Assembly (NCBI GenBank): GCA_030587505.1
Contig: JAUQYY010000126.1
Coordinates: 1-6,354, forward strand
Length of the DNA: 6,354 nucleotides
Source: Candidatus Sigynarchaeota archaeon
GTDB lineage: Archaea; Asgardarchaeota; Jordarchaeia; Jordarchaeales; Jordarchaeaceae
Direction of reading: 5' to 3'
Both the position numbers and the translations under genes were made by a program. Positions 6,277 to 6,354 of the stretch are shown piece by piece. The notes under the pieces were generated by a model that saw nothing but the letters and a program-made list of their open reading frames with translations, made no database searches and had not been told where the DNA came from. Numbering within the stretch: position 1 is the first letter of the stretch; each line of letters opens with the position of its first letter.

Positions 6277-6354
6277 GTGACGAGTTTGACGCTCAACACC
6301 CACATACGAATGGAGCCGGCCCCCAAGTTCTGTCCTATGTGCGGGGCACCCTTA
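6277..6354 (+). CDS. start of a zinc-ribbon protein, cut by the window edge
   Basis: Only the first 26 codons are present. The reading is open to the end of the window and contains FCPMCGAPL (residues 18-26), the first CxxC knuckle of a zinc ribbon, here only 19 residues from the start. The second pair of cysteines would lie beyond the window. Short N-terminal zinc ribbons of the form CPxCGxPL occur in many unrelated archaeal proteins, so the function cannot be named. The gene diverges from the longin/coiled-coil gene. A GTG start is chosen because of the strong ribosome binding site. The ATG at 6310 is another possible start but has no such site. Confidence 0.6.
   Translation, partial: MTSLTLNTHIRMEPAPKFCPMCGAPL

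Noticed and set aside
6015..6326. 103-residue minus-strand reading upstream of the longin gene
   Set aside because: Its Cys/Val-rich stretch is simply the translated CAGAYR repeat, it has no recognisable domain, and it overlaps the ribosome binding site and start of the zinc-ribbon gene.

Overview
The window looks like a chromosomal segment of an archaeon. It carries the two-protein archaeal form of Fo synthase for coenzyme F420. Its ribosome binding sites match the archaeal 16S tail (GGTG, GGTGATC, GGAGGTGA), AT-rich TATA-like boxes lie upstream of several genes, and one large protein joins a longin-like domain to a long coiled coil. Fused chorismate mutase-prephenate dehydratase, F420 synthesis and longin-like proteins together would suit a TACK-type lineage such as Bathyarchaeia, or another uncultured group. 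That placement is a guess. There is no rRNA, tRNA, CRISPR array or insertion sequence visible.

Left part (1-3842, + strand): three complete metabolic genes read in the same direction. pheA encodes a P-protein with chorismate mutase, prephenate dehydratase and an ACT regulatory domain, and makes phenylpyruvate for phenylalanine. After 78 bases comes cofG, and after a further 263 bases cofH. CofH and CofG are radical SAM enzymes that together build the deazaflavin Fo from tyrosine and the riboflavin intermediate 5-amino-6-ribitylaminouracil. pheA and cofG may share a transcript. cofH has its own candidate TATA box and a strong ribosome binding site. The cluster places an aromatic amino acid branch-point enzyme beside an enzyme pair that consumes tyrosine.

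Right part (3843-6354): cofH converges on a large minus-strand gene (3865-5922). Only 22 bases separate the two stop codons, and a small hairpin spans the junction. The minus-strand gene encodes a 685-residue protein of unknown function with an N-terminal longin-like alpha/beta domain, a beta-rich middle segment, about 230 residues of charged coiled coil, a second short beta-rich segment resembling the first, and a helical tail. It is the least ordinary element of the window.

A gene-free stretch of about 350 bases follows, holding candidate promoters in both directions and a four-copy hexanucleotide repeat. Beyond it the window ends inside the first 26 codons of a plus-strand gene whose product starts with half of a zinc ribbon (CPMCG).
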